Positions 46,684-56,457 are shown, counted from the stretch's first letter. The stretch is DNA of 64,000 nucleotides from Halomonas binhaiensis (GCF_008329985.2 NZ_CP038437.2:4464001-4528000); one strand, 5' to 3'. The notes: a model not told the origin generated them from the sequence alone. Numbers and translations: made by a program.

Positions 46684-48086
46684 TGATGGAATACATGCCC
46701 CTGGTGCTCTTCGCCGCCATCTGCATTGTCCTGATGTTCGGCTATCCCGTCGCCTTGTCGCTGGCCGGTACCGCGCTGGCCTTCACTGGACTCGGCTATG
46801 GCCTGGAAGCCATTGGTATCGATGCCAACTTCGATGCCAGCTACCTGAACGCCTTTCCCAATCGCCTCTACGGGATCATGACCAATGCGACCTTGCTGGC
46901 AGTGCCACTGTTCGTGTTGATGGGCGTGCTGCTGGAAAAGTCCAAGGTTGCTGAGACCTTGCTTGACGCCATGGCCTTGCTGTTCGGCTCGCTGCGCGGT
47001 GGGCTCGGCATCTCCGTGACTCTGGTCGGCATGCTGCTGGCGGCCTCTACAGGTATCGTCGGTGCGACGGTAGTGACCATGGGATTACTGTCACTACCGA
47101 CCATGCTCAAGCGCGGCTACAGCCCGTCCCTGGCCACCGGCACCATCTGTGCCACCGGAACGCTGGGACAGATCATCCCGCCGTCCATCGCTCTGGTGCT
47201 GCTTGGTGACGTACTGTCTTCTGCCTACCAGCAAGCTCAGCTGGCCATGGGCATCTTCAGCCCTAAAACGGTGTCCGTGGGAGACCTGTTCATGGGAGCC
47301 CTGGTTCCTGGCCTGATCCTGGTGGCGGTCTACATGCTCTATGTCAGCCTGGTCGCCTTTTTCAGACCCGATGCCGCTCCCCCCGCAGATCGTGAAGAGC
47401 TGATGAAGGAGCTTGGGCATGGCGATGGCCTTGGCCTGCTGTTGCTCAAGGGCCTGGTACCGCCCATCGTGCTGATCATTGCCGTTCTGGGCTCGATCCT
47501 TGCCGGCCTGGCCACTCCCACCGAGGCATCGGCCGTAGGCGCTTTTGGAGCCTTCGTTCTGGCTCTGGCCTATCGTCGCCTCGATCTGGAAACACTCAAG
47601 GATGTGCTGCGTACCACGACCCATGTGACCACCATGGTGTTCTTGATCTTGATCGGCGCAGCCCTGTTCTCGCTGGTCTTCCGCGCCTACGGTGGTGAAG
47701 AGCTTGTCACCCATGTCTTCGAAAGCATGCCCGGCGGAGTCGTCGGCGCAACCATCGTCGTCATGCTGGTGATCTTCCTGCTGGGCTTCATTCTCGACTT
47801 CATCGAGATCACCTTCGTGGTGGTACCCATCGTTGGCCCCATTCTACTGGCCATGGGCCTCGACCCGGTGTGGCTCGGCATCATGATCGCCATCAACCTG
47901 CAGACCTCCTTCCTCACCCCACCCTTTGGTTTTGCGCTGTTCTACCTGCGAGGCGTCGCACCAGCGTCATTACCGACTTCTGCCATCTATCGCGGTGTCG
48001 TGCCATTTATCGTGCTGCAGCTGGGCATGTTGGTGGCTCTGTCGTTCTTCCCGCAGTTGGCCACCTGGTTGCCCAGCAAGTTCTGA
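46683..48086 (+). CDS. TRAP transporter large permease (DctM)
   Basis: A 467-residue protein with about 12 helices and DctM motifs such as GQIIPPSIALVLLG and LATPTEASAVGAFGA. In an intact system it imports an organic acid with Na+. Its start overlaps the stop of the broken small subunit (TGATG). The gene itself is full length and shows no damage, but its partner subunits are defective or absent here. Confidence 0.88.
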   Translation: MMEYMPLVLFAAICIVLMFGYPVALSLAGTALAFTGLGYGLEAIGIDANFDASYLNAFPNRLYGIMTNATLLAVPLFVLMGVLLEKSKVAETLLDAMALLFGSLRGGLGISVTLVGMLLAASTGIVGATVVTMGLLSLPTMLKRGYSPSLATGTICATGTLGQIIPPSIALVLLGDVLSSAYQQAQLAMGIFSPKTVSVGDLFMGALVPGLILVAVYMLYVSLVAFFRPDAAPPADREELMKELGHGDGLGLLLLKGLVPPIVLIIAVLGSILAGLATPTEASAVGAFGAFVLALAYRRLDLETLKDVLRTTTHVTTMVFLILIGAALFSLVFRAYGGEELVTHVFESMPGGVVGATIVVMLVIFLLGFILDFIEITFVVVPIVGPILLAMGLDPVWLGIMIAINLQTSFLTPPFGFALFYLRGVAPASLPTSAIYRGVVPFIVLQLGMLVALSFFPQLATWLPSKF

Positions 48087-48182
48087 GTGAAAGCTCGCTG
48101 CAAGCCGCAACAGCCAGGAGCGGTGGAACCAATGGCATGATGGCTTCGGGGTTGAAGGTGCCCTCGGCCCATCAAGTGGGCA

Positions 48183-48217
48183 AAGGCACAGGGTCGCTTG
48201 ATGCGACCCTGTGCCTT
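48183..48217. terminator. Intrinsic terminator after dctM
   Basis: A 15-bp hairpin AAGGCACAGGGTCGC...GCGACCCTGTGCCTT with loop TTGAT, followed by CTTGG, between convergent genes. Confidence 0.75.
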
Positions 48218-48271
48218 CTTGGTGTCAGTGGAATGCGGGATGTGAGCCGAAAGAAGGCCTGCCCAAAGGCA

Positions 48272-48703
48272 TCATTCACAGTAACCGGCCAGAAAGCGCT
48301 CCGCCAGCCACAGCATCAGGGCATATCGGCCTCCCTTGGCCACGACAATCCATAGACAGGCACGCCACCAGGGCAGCCTGGCGATACCTGCCAGCACCGT
48401 CAGCGGATCCCCGATGACAGGCAGCCACGACAGTAACAGGCTGAGTTCGCCTCCGCGCAGGTACCATCCCTCGGCTCGCGCCAAAGCCTGCGATGAGACA
48501 GGGAACCAGCGCTTCCCTTCCCAATGGCGAGCATAGCGCCCCATGGCCACATTAATCAGGCTGCCAAGCGTATTCCCTGCCGTCGCGGTAAGCCACAGCC
48601 CTGATGGCGTTGCACCTTGACACCAGAGTGCCGCCAGCCAGGCCTCCGAGCCACCTGGAAGCAAGGTGGCTCCGGCCAGGGCGACCACGAACAGGCTCAA
48701 CAT
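48272..48703 (-). CDS. YqaA-family small membrane protein (VTT domain)
   Basis: A 143-residue protein with about 4 hydrophobic segments and the short VTT/DedA-like pattern LLPGGSEAWL, AGNTLGSLINVAMGRY and SWLPVIGDPLTVLAGIAR. Members of this group are thought to be membrane transporters or lipid scramblases, with no known substrate. Divergent from thiD, with a 71-bp gap holding both promoters. Confidence 0.82.
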   Translation of the reverse strand: MLSLFVVALAGATLLPGGSEAWLAALWCQGATPSGLWLTATAGNTLGSLINVAMGRYARHWEGKRWFPVSSQALARAEGWYLRGGELSLLLSWLPVIGDPLTVLAGIARLPWWRACLWIVVAKGGRYALMLWLAERFLAGYCE

Positions 48704-48774
48704 GTCGTATCAGGTCCAGGCAGAGAAAAGAAAAGGTGTATGCTGTGGCTCACGCTATGACTCGGGCTAGATTC

Positions 48775-49605
48775 ATGTCTGTACCTTCTCCCATTCCCCA
48801 CACTTTGACCATTGCCGGCTCTGACCCTTCCGGAGGCGCAGGCCTGCAAGGCGATATCAAGACGCTTTCCGCTCTCGGAACCTATGCAACCAATGTGATC
48901 ACGGCAGTGATCGCTCAGAACACCTGCGGAGTGCGCGAGGTCCATCCTGTGCCGGCCTCGGCGATTCGTACCCAGCTGGATAATCTGCTCGACGATGTCC
49001 GTATCGATGCCGTCAAGATCGGCATGGTGTCCAGCCGCGAAGTGGCCGAAACGCTGCGAGAAGCTCTGGAAGCCCGTCGCCCCCGCTGGATAGTACTCGA
49101 CCCGGTAATGGTAGCCAAAAGTGGCGACATCCTGGTCGATGCTGCTGGTATCGAGGCAGTCCGCGATATTCTCATTCCCTTGGCCGATGTCATTACCCCC
49201 AATCTTCCTGAAGCTGCCGTTTTGCTGGAAGTGACGCCACCCACCACCCCCGATGCCATGGAAGCCATGCTGCCAGGGCTGAAAACCCTCAAGTCACCTT
49301 ATGTGCTGCTCAAGGGGGGCCACCTGGCCGGCGATAGTTGTCCTGACCTGCTGGCCACACCGGAGGGCGATCATTGGTTGCCGGCACCTCGCATTGAAAC
49401 CGACAACCTGCATGGTACCGGGTGTGCTCTTTCGTCAGCTATCGCTGCGAAGCTCGCTCACCTGCCGGCCGATGCCGGCCATGAACGCATCGTTACCGCT
49501 ATCGGTGAGGCCAAACACTGGCTGCATGAAGCGCTGGACGCCAGCCGTCAACTGGCAGTGGGTCATGGGCGCGGACCAGTGCATCATTTCCATGCGCTAT
49601 GGTGA
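48775..49605 (+). CDS. thiD: Hydroxymethylpyrimidine/phosphomethylpyrimidine kinase
   Basis: A 276-residue ribokinase-like kinase that phosphorylates HMP and HMP-P in thiamine synthesis. TIAGSDPSGGAGLQ, DPVMVAKSGD and the C-terminal GTGCALSSAIAA with the anion hole are present. I start at ATG 48775, since the open frame upstream runs into the divergent gene. Confidence 0.94.
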   Translation: MSVPSPIPHTLTIAGSDPSGGAGLQGDIKTLSALGTYATNVITAVIAQNTCGVREVHPVPASAIRTQLDNLLDDVRIDAVKIGMVSSREVAETLREALEARRPRWIVLDPVMVAKSGDILVDAAGIEAVRDILIPLADVITPNLPEAAVLLEVTPPTTPDAMEAMLPGLKTLKSPYVLLKGGHLAGDSCPDLLATPEGDHWLPAPRIETDNLHGTGCALSSAIAAKLAHLPADAGHERIVTAIGEAKHWLHEALDASRQLAVGHGRGPVHHFHALW

Positions 49606-49768
49606 TCCTTCACCACATACGTTCATTGCATCGCAAGAACTCTCATTAGTATCCGCTCAGGGGCCCTCGAGGCCACTGAATATCATGGGCCAGAGCTTTA
49701 TCGTATCTTGCGTGATCCTGCATGGGCGCCCATGCTAAGAGCTCACCTGCTGGTGTGGGAGATGTGTC

Positions 49769-50614
49769 ATGGCTCGAACCCTGCTGTTTGCCTGCGATCT
49801 GTCTGCTGAAAATCGGTCGGCCTTCGGGCGCGCCATTCGCTTGGCCAGCGAGCAAGGTGCTCATCTGGACATCCTGCATGTCCTAGACCCTTATCTGCCT
49901 CACCGAGTCCTGCACGACCTGGAAAGTGCCGTGGTTGCTGACATCCAGTCGATCATGACCGACCTCCGCGAAGACTACGCATTCGAAGAACCCGCTCACC
50001 TGATCCAGACCGTCACCGGCGCGCCCTATGCGGAAATCATTCGCGAAGCCCATGAGCGCCAGGCCGATATGATCATCCTCGGTACCCATCGCAAGCGAGG
50101 ACACCCGGATCTGATCGGTGGGACAACCCTTGCACGAGTATTGCGTAGTGCCCCCTGCCCCGTTCTGATAATAAGCCAGCCCCCAGCAAGGGCATGGCAT
50201 GACATTCTGGTACCAGTAGACTTCTCCTTGGCCTGCCGACGCACCTTGCATGAGACTCTGTGTCGCTTTCCTGAAGCGCGCCTGAAGCTGCTGCATGCCT
50301 GGAATATTCCCGGTGAACGCGAATTGGGCTCTGACAGTGGCTTCGCACTGTGGAGAGACCAGGAAGTTTCGCGTCTTCGCCGACAACTGGAGCAGGACGT
50401 CGATCAGCTGATGAGCGAATTCGAACAAGTGCCAGAACTGGAACTCGTTCTCGAACAGGGGAATCCCCTGGAAGTGCTGATGTCCCACCTCAGACATCAA
50501 CCGCCGGACTTGCTGGCGTTGAGCAACCACAACCCATCCGAGCAGTGTGGTCAGATCATCCTGCACCTGCTGTCGGAACTGCATTACGACATCATGGTGT
50601 GCAGGGCTTGGTGA
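49769..50614 (+). CDS. Tandem universal stress protein
   Basis: A 281-residue protein with two Usp domains (about 1-140 and 150-281). The first keeps the nucleotide-binding-like stretch ILGTHRKRG...GGTT; the second is more divergent. No partner is evident nearby. GGGAG lies 7 bp before the ATG. Confidence 0.88.
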   Translation: MARTLLFACDLSAENRSAFGRAIRLASEQGAHLDILHVLDPYLPHRVLHDLESAVVADIQSIMTDLREDYAFEEPAHLIQTVTGAPYAEIIREAHERQADMIILGTHRKRGHPDLIGGTTLARVLRSAPCPVLIISQPPARAWHDILVPVDFSLACRRTLHETLCRFPEARLKLLHAWNIPGERELGSDSGFALWRDQEVSRLRRQLEQDVDQLMSEFEQVPELELVLEQGNPLEVLMSHLRHQPPDLLALSNHNPSEQCGQIILHLLSELHYDIMVCRAW

Positions 50615-50689
50615 GCGACAGGGGGCACCTGATCATCCATCCGTGGTAGGCTCCGGCGCGATATATGACAAGCACCAGGAACCTGCCCA

Positions 50690-51127
50690 ATGAAAGCTTT
50701 GATCCAACGCGTGCAGCGTGCCAGTGTGGAAGTGGACGCACGCATTGTCGGCGCCATCGACTCCGGTCTGCTGGCATTGATCGGTGTGGAGAAGGGAGAT
50801 GATGAGGCCGCTGCGGACCGTTTGCTGCACAAGCTGCTTCACTACCGCGTATTCAGCGATAGCGAAGGCAAGATGAACCTCAACCTGCAACAGGCTCAAG
50901 GCGGCCTGCTGCTGGTGTCCCAATTCACCCTTGCTGCCGATACTCGCAAGGGCCTGCGTCCCGGCTTTTCCAGCGCAGCGCCTCCTGCCGAGGGTGATCG
51001 GCTGTTTCATTATCTGTTGAACCAGGCTCAGCAATGCTGGCCCCATGTTGCCAGTGGAGAATTCGGCGCCAACATGCAGGTTTCATTGATCAACGATGGA
51101 CCTGTCACTTTCCTCCTGGAAAGCTGA
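50690..51127 (+). CDS. dtd: D-aminoacyl-tRNA deacylase
   Basis: A 145-residue protein that removes mischarged D-amino acids from tRNA. The [12 protein letters not shown] and C-terminal [11 protein letters not shown] motifs are intact. Length is usual. Confidence 0.96.
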   Translation: MKALIQRVQRASVEVDARIVGAIDSGLLALIGVEKGDDEAAADRLLHKLLHYRVFSDSEGKMNLNLQQAQGGLLLVSQFTLAADTRKGLRPGFSSAAPPAEGDRLFHYLLNQAQQCWPHVASGEFGANMQVSLINDGPVTFLLES

Positions 51128-51147
51128 CCAGCTTCATGTAAATCAAT

Positions 51148-51192
51148 CACATATATTGCCGTTGCGGTGTTATTCCACAACGGTGATATGTG
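51148..51192 (+). other. Imperfect hairpin upstream of purine-type permease
   Basis: Two stacked paired arms, CACATAT...ATATGTG and CCGTTG...CAACGG, with a 13-nt loop. No T-tract follows, so it is not an ordinary terminator. It lies about 116 bp before the permease start. It does not match the purine riboswitch core as far as I can see. Confidence 0.5.
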
Positions 51193-51253
51193 TCACTCTT
51201 CTTATCCCTTGGTCGTATTTTGCCGTTATGTGCTGGCCCCCGAGGCTGGTTTT

Positions 51254-51276
51254 TGGAAATATTTACCAAATATCCA
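51254..51276. promoter_or_regulatory. Imperfect palindrome upstream of the permease
   Basis: TGGAAATATTT and AAATATCCA form an interrupted inverted repeat 31 bp before the start codon. A possible operator; untested. Confidence 0.4.
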
Positions 51277-51307
51277 ATGTATACAATAACTGGCAAAGAG
51301 CGTATCC

Positions 51308-52732
51308 ATGACAACTCACCGCAGCAGGTCCGTCTTCGACTTCTACGGTCGCCCTCCCCTGACTCGAGCTCTGCCACTCTCACTCCAGCACATTCTTGCC
51401 ATGGTCATGGGCACCGTGACAGTGCCCATCATCGTGGCAGGCACCGTGGGAGCTTCCAGTGCAGAAACCCTGCTATTGATCCAGATTTCCCTGCTGGCAT
51501 CAGGTATTTCCACCCTGATCCAGCTATATGGTGTGTACCGTTTTGGTGCTCGACTGCCGACTATCTTCGGGGTCGGTTTCGCCTATGTGCCAACTCTCAC
51601 TGCCGTCGGATCGCAATTCGGTATCAGTGGCATTCTCGGCGCACAGCTGATCGGAGGCCTGGCAATGTTGCTGGTCGGCGTGGGCATTCGTCCATTGCGA
51701 CACCTGTTTCCCCCGGTCGTCGCTGGCGTGGTCGTCCTGGTGATCGGCCTGTCCCTGTATGACATTGCCATTCGCTACATGGCAGGCGGAATAGGGAATC
51801 CGCACTTCGGTGAACCTGCTCAATGGGCCGTGGCGCTGGCAACGCTATTCGTCGTGCTGTGCATCTCTCAGTTTGCACGCGGCTTCATGAAACTTTCGGC
51901 CATCGTCTGTGGCATTCTTGTCGGATACGGGTTGTCCCTGGCCCTGGGCATGGTGGACTTCAGCCCCATACATCAAGCGTCCTGGTTCAGTGCTCCACAG
52001 CTGATGCCCTTTGAACTGACGTTTCCCGCTGCCGCGGTCATCTCCATGGTGATCATCTGCGTGGTCAACTCGGTACAGACCATTGGCGATCTTTCCGCCA
52101 CTACCATCGGCGGCATGAACCGGGAGTTGGGAGAAAAGGAACTGTCCGGAGGTCTGCTGGGCAATGGCCTGTGCACTCTGGTGGGTTCCCTGTTCGGCGC
52201 CTTGCCCACATCCTCCTATAGCCAGAACGTCGGCATCATCGCCATGACCAAGGTCGTCAGCCGCACAGTGCTGGCCCTTGCTGCCGTGTTCATGCTACTG
52301 GCCGGGGTCATTCCCAAGTTCGGCGCTCTGATGACCACCATTCCCTATCCTGTGCTGGGTGGTGCCACTATCACCGTCTTTGGCATGATCACCATGACAG
52401 GCATCCAACTGCTGACTCGTGATGAACTGTCGTCACGCAACATGACTATCGCCAGCCTGGCCCTGGCCTTGAGCCTGGGCGTCTATGCTGCCCCCGAAGC
52501 CCTGGATGCCCTGCCACCCATGCTAAAGCTGGCGATCGGCGGCTCTCCCGTCGTCGTCGCAGCCATTACCGCCGTCACGCTCAACCTGCTCCTGCCCAAG
52601 CGCAGCCTGGACGATGAACACCAGGAACGTGAACGCATTGCAGCCAAGATGAATGCCTCCGATCATCAAGGCGCCAAGTCAAGTCGCAAAGCCAAGTCCG
52701 ATACCGGGGCCAAGTCGGTATCAGCCCGCTAA
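51308..52732 (+). CDS. NCS2-family nucleobase permease (xanthine/uracil type)
   Basis: A 474-residue protein with about 14 helices, starting with the NCS2 pattern LSLQHILAMVMGTVTVP and containing the NAT signature SQNVGIIAMTK. It imports a purine or pyrimidine base with H+; features resemble the xanthine/urate group, but the substrate is not certain. The lysine-rich C-terminal tail is unconserved. It overlaps the convergent ABC-F gene by 12 bp. Confidence 0.88.
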   Translation: MTTHRSRSVFDFYGRPPLTRALPLSLQHILAMVMGTVTVPIIVAGTVGASSAETLLLIQISLLASGISTLIQLYGVYRFGARLPTIFGVGFAYVPTLTAVGSQFGISGILGAQLIGGLAMLLVGVGIRPLRHLFPPVVAGVVVLVIGLSLYDIAIRYMAGGIGNPHFGEPAQWAVALATLFVVLCISQFARGFMKLSAIVCGILVGYGLSLALGMVDFSPIHQASWFSAPQLMPFELTFPAAAVISMVIICVVNSVQTIGDLSATTIGGMNRELGEKELSGGLLGNGLCTLVGSLFGALPTSSYSQNVGIIAMTKVVSRTVLALAAVFMLLAGVIPKFGALMTTIPYPVLGGATITVFGMITMTGIQLLTRDELSSRNMTIASLALALSLGVYAAPEALDALPPMLKLAIGGSPVVVAAITAVTLNLLLPKRSLDDEHQERERIAAKMNASDHQGAKSSRKAKSDTGAKSVSAR

Positions 52733-54652
52733 TTCCTGACTCATTTGCTCCAATGCCTCCTCGGCGGCCAGCCATTGCTGCTCCAGGTCGTCGAGGCGGC
52801 TCTTCAACTCTCCCTGGCGCGCCAAGCTGTCGGTAAGTTCGGTCTTGCGCTCCTCTGCCGTGTAGAGCTCAGGATCCGCTAGACGCCCCTCGACGGCAGC
52901 CAGTTCTTCCTGCACTTTTTCCATGGCCTGCTCAGCCTTGTCGCGTTCACGCTTCAACGGTCTCAGCTTCTCGCGCAGCTCTGCTGCCGCCCGGCGCGAG
53001 GCCTTGCGATCTTCCCTTGGCGCCTCGACTGCCTCGGCCTTTTCCTCCCGGGCCTCTCGGCGCGTCGCATCCAGCCGCTGCTTGAGCCACAGGCGATAGT
53101 CTTCCAGGTCGCCGTCAAAAGGCTCGACACGATGGTCGGCGACCCGCCAGAACTCATCCACGGTGGCCTTGAGCAGGTGCCGGTCGTGTGACACCACGAT
53201 AACCGTCCCCTCGAAAGCTGCCAGGGCCTCGGTCAGCGCCTCGCGCATCTCCAGGTCGAGGTGGTTGGTAGGTTCGTCGAGCAGCAACAGGTTGGGCTTC
53301 TGCCAAGCCACCAGGGCTAGCGCCAGGCGGGCCTTCTCTCCTCCGGAGAACTGGCCAACTTCGGCAAAGACATCATCACCTGGGAAGCCAAAACCTCCCA
53401 GGAAGCTACGAATTTCACTATCCGCCGCACGGGGAGACAAGCGCTGCACGTGCTGGAATGGCGTCGATGCCAGGTCCAGCCCTTCGAGCTGATGCTGGGC
53501 GAAGTAGCCGATGGCCAGATGTTCGCCGGGTATTCGTGTACCTGCCAGCAATGGCAGTGCCCCGGTAAGCGACTTGATCAAGGTCGACTTGCCCGCGCCA
53601 TTCGGGCCAAGCAAGCCAATGCGCTGCCCCGGCAAGAGGGTAAGGCGCACCTGCTCAAGCTGCACATGCTCGTTATCGGCAGTGCGATAACCGAGGGTGG
53701 CCTCATCCAGCACCAGCAGAGGATGAGACGTCTTTTCGGAAGAGGGCAAGGTGAAATGGAAGGGAGAATCCACATGAGCCAACGCGATGGTGCCCATGCG
53801 CTCGAGCATCTTCAAGCGACTCTGGGCCTGACGGGCCTTGGTGGCCTTGTAGCGGAAGCGTGCCACGAACTTCTCGATTTCCTCGCGTCGTGCCTGCTGC
53901 TTGGCAGCAACCGCCTGTTGCAGCGCCAGCTTCTCTGCGCGAGTGCGCTCGAAAGTCGTGTAATTGCCACGATACAGCACTAACTGTTGGCGATCGAAGT
54001 GCAGAATGTGGTCGCACACCGCATCGAGAAAGTCGCGATCGTGAGAGATGAGCAGCAAGGTCCCGGGATAACGGATCAGCCATTGTTCAAGCCACAGCAA
54101 TGCATCCAGGTCCAGGTGGTTGGTCGGCTCATCGAGCAGCAGGACGTCAGAAGGCATGAACAGGGTCCGTGCCAGATTGGCTCGCATGCGCCAACCACCG
54201 GAAAAGGCAGACAATGGCTGGCTCAGCTGCTGCTGGGAAAAACCCAGTCCGACCAGCAGCTGTGCTGCACGGGAAGGGGCACTATACCCATCCAGCGCCT
54301 CGATGGTGCCATGCAGCTCGGCTTCTCGCTGATGATCTCCACTGACCTGGGCATCGGCCAAAGCGGCCTCGGTACGGCGAAGCTCCGTGTCGCCATCGAG
54401 CACGTAATCGACGATGGGGCGCGACAGGGCCTCAACCTCCTGGGCCATATGCGCAATGCGCTGCCCGCCACTCATCTCGACGTTACCCTTGTCGGCGCTG
54501 ATCTGTCCTAGCACCAGGCTGAACAGGCTGGACTTGCCGGCGCCATTAGGCCCGACAATGCCCACCTTGTAGCCAGCGTGCAGGGTTACGTCGGCCCCTT
54601 CGAACAGTGGCTCGGCTCCACGTTGCAGAGTCACTTGGCGCAGTGCAATCAT
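52721..54652 (-). CDS. ABC-F ATPase (YheS-like)
   Basis: A 643-residue cytosolic protein with two ATPase domains (GPNGAGKSS/SGGWRMRANLA/LLLDEPTNHLD, and GPNGAGKST/SGGEKARLALA/LLLDEPTNHLD), the ABC-F linker between them, and a charged C-terminal coiled coil (about 520-643). ABC-F proteins act on ribosomes to relieve stalls. Start ATG 54652 has GGAG at 5 bp. Confidence 0.9.
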   Translation of the reverse strand: MIALRQVTLQRGAEPLFEGADVTLHAGYKVGIVGPNGAGKSSLFSLVLGQISADKGNVEMSGGQRIAHMAQEVEALSRPIVDYVLDGDTELRRTEAALADAQVSGDHQREAELHGTIEALDGYSAPSRAAQLLVGLGFSQQQLSQPLSAFSGGWRMRANLARTLFMPSDVLLLDEPTNHLDLDALLWLEQWLIRYPGTLLLISHDRDFLDAVCDHILHFDRQQLVLYRGNYTTFERTRAEKLALQQAVAAKQQARREEIEKFVARFRYKATKARQAQSRLKMLERMGTIALAHVDSPFHFTLPSSEKTSHPLLVLDEATLGYRTADNEHVQLEQVRLTLLPGQRIGLLGPNGAGKSTLIKSLTGALPLLAGTRIPGEHLAIGYFAQHQLEGLDLASTPFQHVQRLSPRAADSEIRSFLGGFGFPGDDVFAEVGQFSGGEKARLALALVAWQKPNLLLLDEPTNHLDLEMREALTEALAAFEGTVIVVSHDRHLLKATVDEFWRVADHRVEPFDGDLEDYRLWLKQRLDATRREAREEKAEAVEAPREDRKASRRAAAELREKLRPLKRERDKAEQAMEKVQEELAAVEGRLADPELYTAEERKTELTDSLARQGELKSRLDDLEQQWLAAEEALEQMSQELAG

Positions 54653-54690
54653 CAAGACTCCATAAGGCATCCACCGCAACACTCAGCAGC

Positions 54691-55260
54691 ATGGGCGGCG
54701 ATGCCACAATCAAGTATGTAAAGGTCGCTATCTTGGGCACCAATTCTACCCAATTCGGGACACAACTGCGTCAGCGCCTGACAGCACAGCCTTTATGGAC
54801 GTTTGCTGTCGACTTCTATGCCCGCTCGGGCGTCGAGCAGGCCTGCCTCAGCCTGCAGGATGAGCATGGCTGGGATGTGTGCGAACTGCTGTGGCGTTGC
54901 TGGCTTTTTCAGCATGGGGCACAAGCCGGCGAGCTGGCTCCAGAGATACATCGCTGGCAAGCCGACGTCACGCAGCCCCTGCGCAGGCTCCGTCGCAAGC
55001 TCAAGCCAGAGTCATGCCGCTCTACGGCTGTCTACAACCTGCGTGAGCAAATCAAGCAATCCGAGCTTGCGGCGGAGAGAGAGACCATGAACAGGCTCAT
55101 GAAAATCAGCCTCAAAGATAGCACGTTAACGCCTCTTCCCGAGCCTCTTCCAAGTCTGGAAAAAGTTCTACTTTCTGACCATGAATTAAAGAAAAAATCG
55201 CAAGTTAGACTGATTGCAACGCTGGAAACCCAGCTTGACCCTCTTTGCTACCCACGCTAG
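54691..55260 (+). CDS. TIGR02444-family protein
   Basis: A protein of about 189 residues with the conserved core LWTFAVDFYARSGVEQACL and LQDEHGWDVCELLWRCWL. Commonly found beside yheS-like genes; function unknown. The start is uncertain: ATG 54691 is the most likely in frame, with a poor ribosome site, and TTG 54735 is possible. Confidence 0.75.
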   Translation: MGGDATIKYVKVAILGTNSTQFGTQLRQRLTAQPLWTFAVDFYARSGVEQACLSLQDEHGWDVCELLWRCWLFQHGAQAGELAPEIHRWQADVTQPLRRLRRKLKPESCRSTAVYNLREQIKQSELAAERETMNRLMKISLKDSTLTPLPEPLPSLEKVLLSDHELKKKSQVRLIATLETQLDPLCYPR

Positions 55261-55353
55261 CCTGAAATACATCGCACGGGATATTTCTCTTGATTTTCAG
55301 TGTCCGCTGAACAGGCAGCGCTACTGCTTTGCTGCTGTATGCGCAACATGATT

Positions 55354-55380
55354 TTGACATTGAAGTGAAAGAATTTTCAC
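55354..55380 (+). promoter_or_regulatory. teaA upstream region: TTGACA and GTGAAA-N4-TTTCAC palindrome
   Basis: A consensus -35 TTGACA at 55354-55359 is followed by a perfect inverted repeat GTGAAA-GAAT-TTTCAC at 55365-55380, which would occupy the promoter spacer; the -10 is unclear. Start codon at 55420. Confidence 0.5.
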
Positions 55381-55419
55381 AAATTTCGCCCAGACAAGCC
55401 CTTAAATGGAGCCACAATA

Positions 55420-56439
55420 ATGAAGGCAAAACACCTTTTCACCAGTGCCGGCATCGGCGCTCTGATGCTTGGCCTGTCCTCCTTCGCCATGGCTGATACA
55501 TGGCGCTATGCCCACGAAGAATATGAGGGCGACGTACAGGACGTCTACGCTCAGGCATTCAAGAAGTACGTCGAAGAGAACTCGGATCACACTGTTCAGG
55601 TCTACCGTTTCGGTGAACTGGGCGAGTCCGATGACTTCATGGAGCAGGCCCAGAACGGCATCATCCAGTTCGTTGACCAGTCCCCCGGCTTCACCGGATC
55701 CCTTATCCCATCTGCCCAGATCTTCTTCATTCCCTATCTGCTGCCTACCGATGAAGAGACCGTGCTCAAGTTCTTCGACGAGAGCAAGGCCATCAACGAG
55801 ATGTTCCCCGAGCTTTACGCCGAGCACGGCCTGGAGCTGCTGAAGATGTTCCCCGAGGGCGAAATGGTGGTCACGGCAGACACCCCCGTCACCTCTCCGG
55901 AAGACTTCAAGAACAAGAAGATCCGCACCATGACCAACCCACTGCTGGCGGAAACCTACAGGGCTTTCGGAGCAACCCCGACCCCGCTTCCCTGGGGTGA
56001 GGTATACGGCGCCTTGCAGACAGGGGTCATCGATGGTCAGGAGAACCCCATCTTCTGGATCGAGTCCGGCGGCCTGTACGAAGTGTCTCCCAATCTGATC
56101 TTCACTGGTCACGGCTGGTTCACTACCGCGATGATGGCCAACAAGGACTTCTATGATGACCTGTCCGATGAGGACAAGCAGTTGGTGCAGGAAGCCTCCG
56201 ACTCTGCCTATGACACCACCATAGAGCACATCAAGGGCTTGGCAGAAGAATCCTTGACCAAGATCGAGGAAGCTTCTGACGACGTCACGGTGACCCGTCT
56301 CACCGATGAGCAGATTCAGGTCTTCAAGGAACGAGCTCCCCAGGTGGAAGAAAAATTCCTGGAAATGACGGGAGATACCGGCAAGAAGCTGCTTGACCAG
56401 TTCAAGGCCGATCTCAAGGCCGTAGAGGGAGAGGGCTAA
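55420..56439 (+). CDS. teaA: Ectoine/hydroxyectoine TRAP binding protein TeaA
   Basis: A 339-residue periplasmic receptor very like TeaA of Halomonas elongata, including the mature start DTWRYAHEEYEGDVQDV, the LYEVSPNL region and the DQFKADLKAV C-terminus. The signal peptide ends at AMA. The ligand-contact Glu9 of TeaA (mature numbering) is conserved, and the TRAP Arg lies in KKIRTMTNP. It recovers compatible solutes during salt stress. First gene of teaABCD. Confidence 0.96.
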   Translation: MKAKHLFTSAGIGALMLGLSSFAMADTWRYAHEEYEGDVQDVYAQAFKKYVEENSDHTVQVYRFGELGESDDFMEQAQNGIIQFVDQSPGFTGSLIPSAQIFFIPYLLPTDEETVLKFFDESKAINEMFPELYAEHGLELLKMFPEGEMVVTADTPVTSPEDFKNKKIRTMTNPLLAETYRAFGATPTPLPWGEVYGALQTGVIDGQENPIFWIESGGLYEVSPNLIFTGHGWFTTAMMANKDFYDDLSDEDKQLVQEASDSAYDTTIEHIKGLAEESLTKIEEASDDVTVTRLTDEQIQVFKERAPQVEEKFLEMTGDTGKKLLDQFKADLKAVEGEG

Positions 56440-56457
56440 TACCAGCCCCAGTCTTCC

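Noticed and set aside
51128..51307. Possible purine riboswitch upstream of the NCS2 permease
   Set aside because: There is a hairpin, but I could not find the three-way junction core of purine riboswitches.
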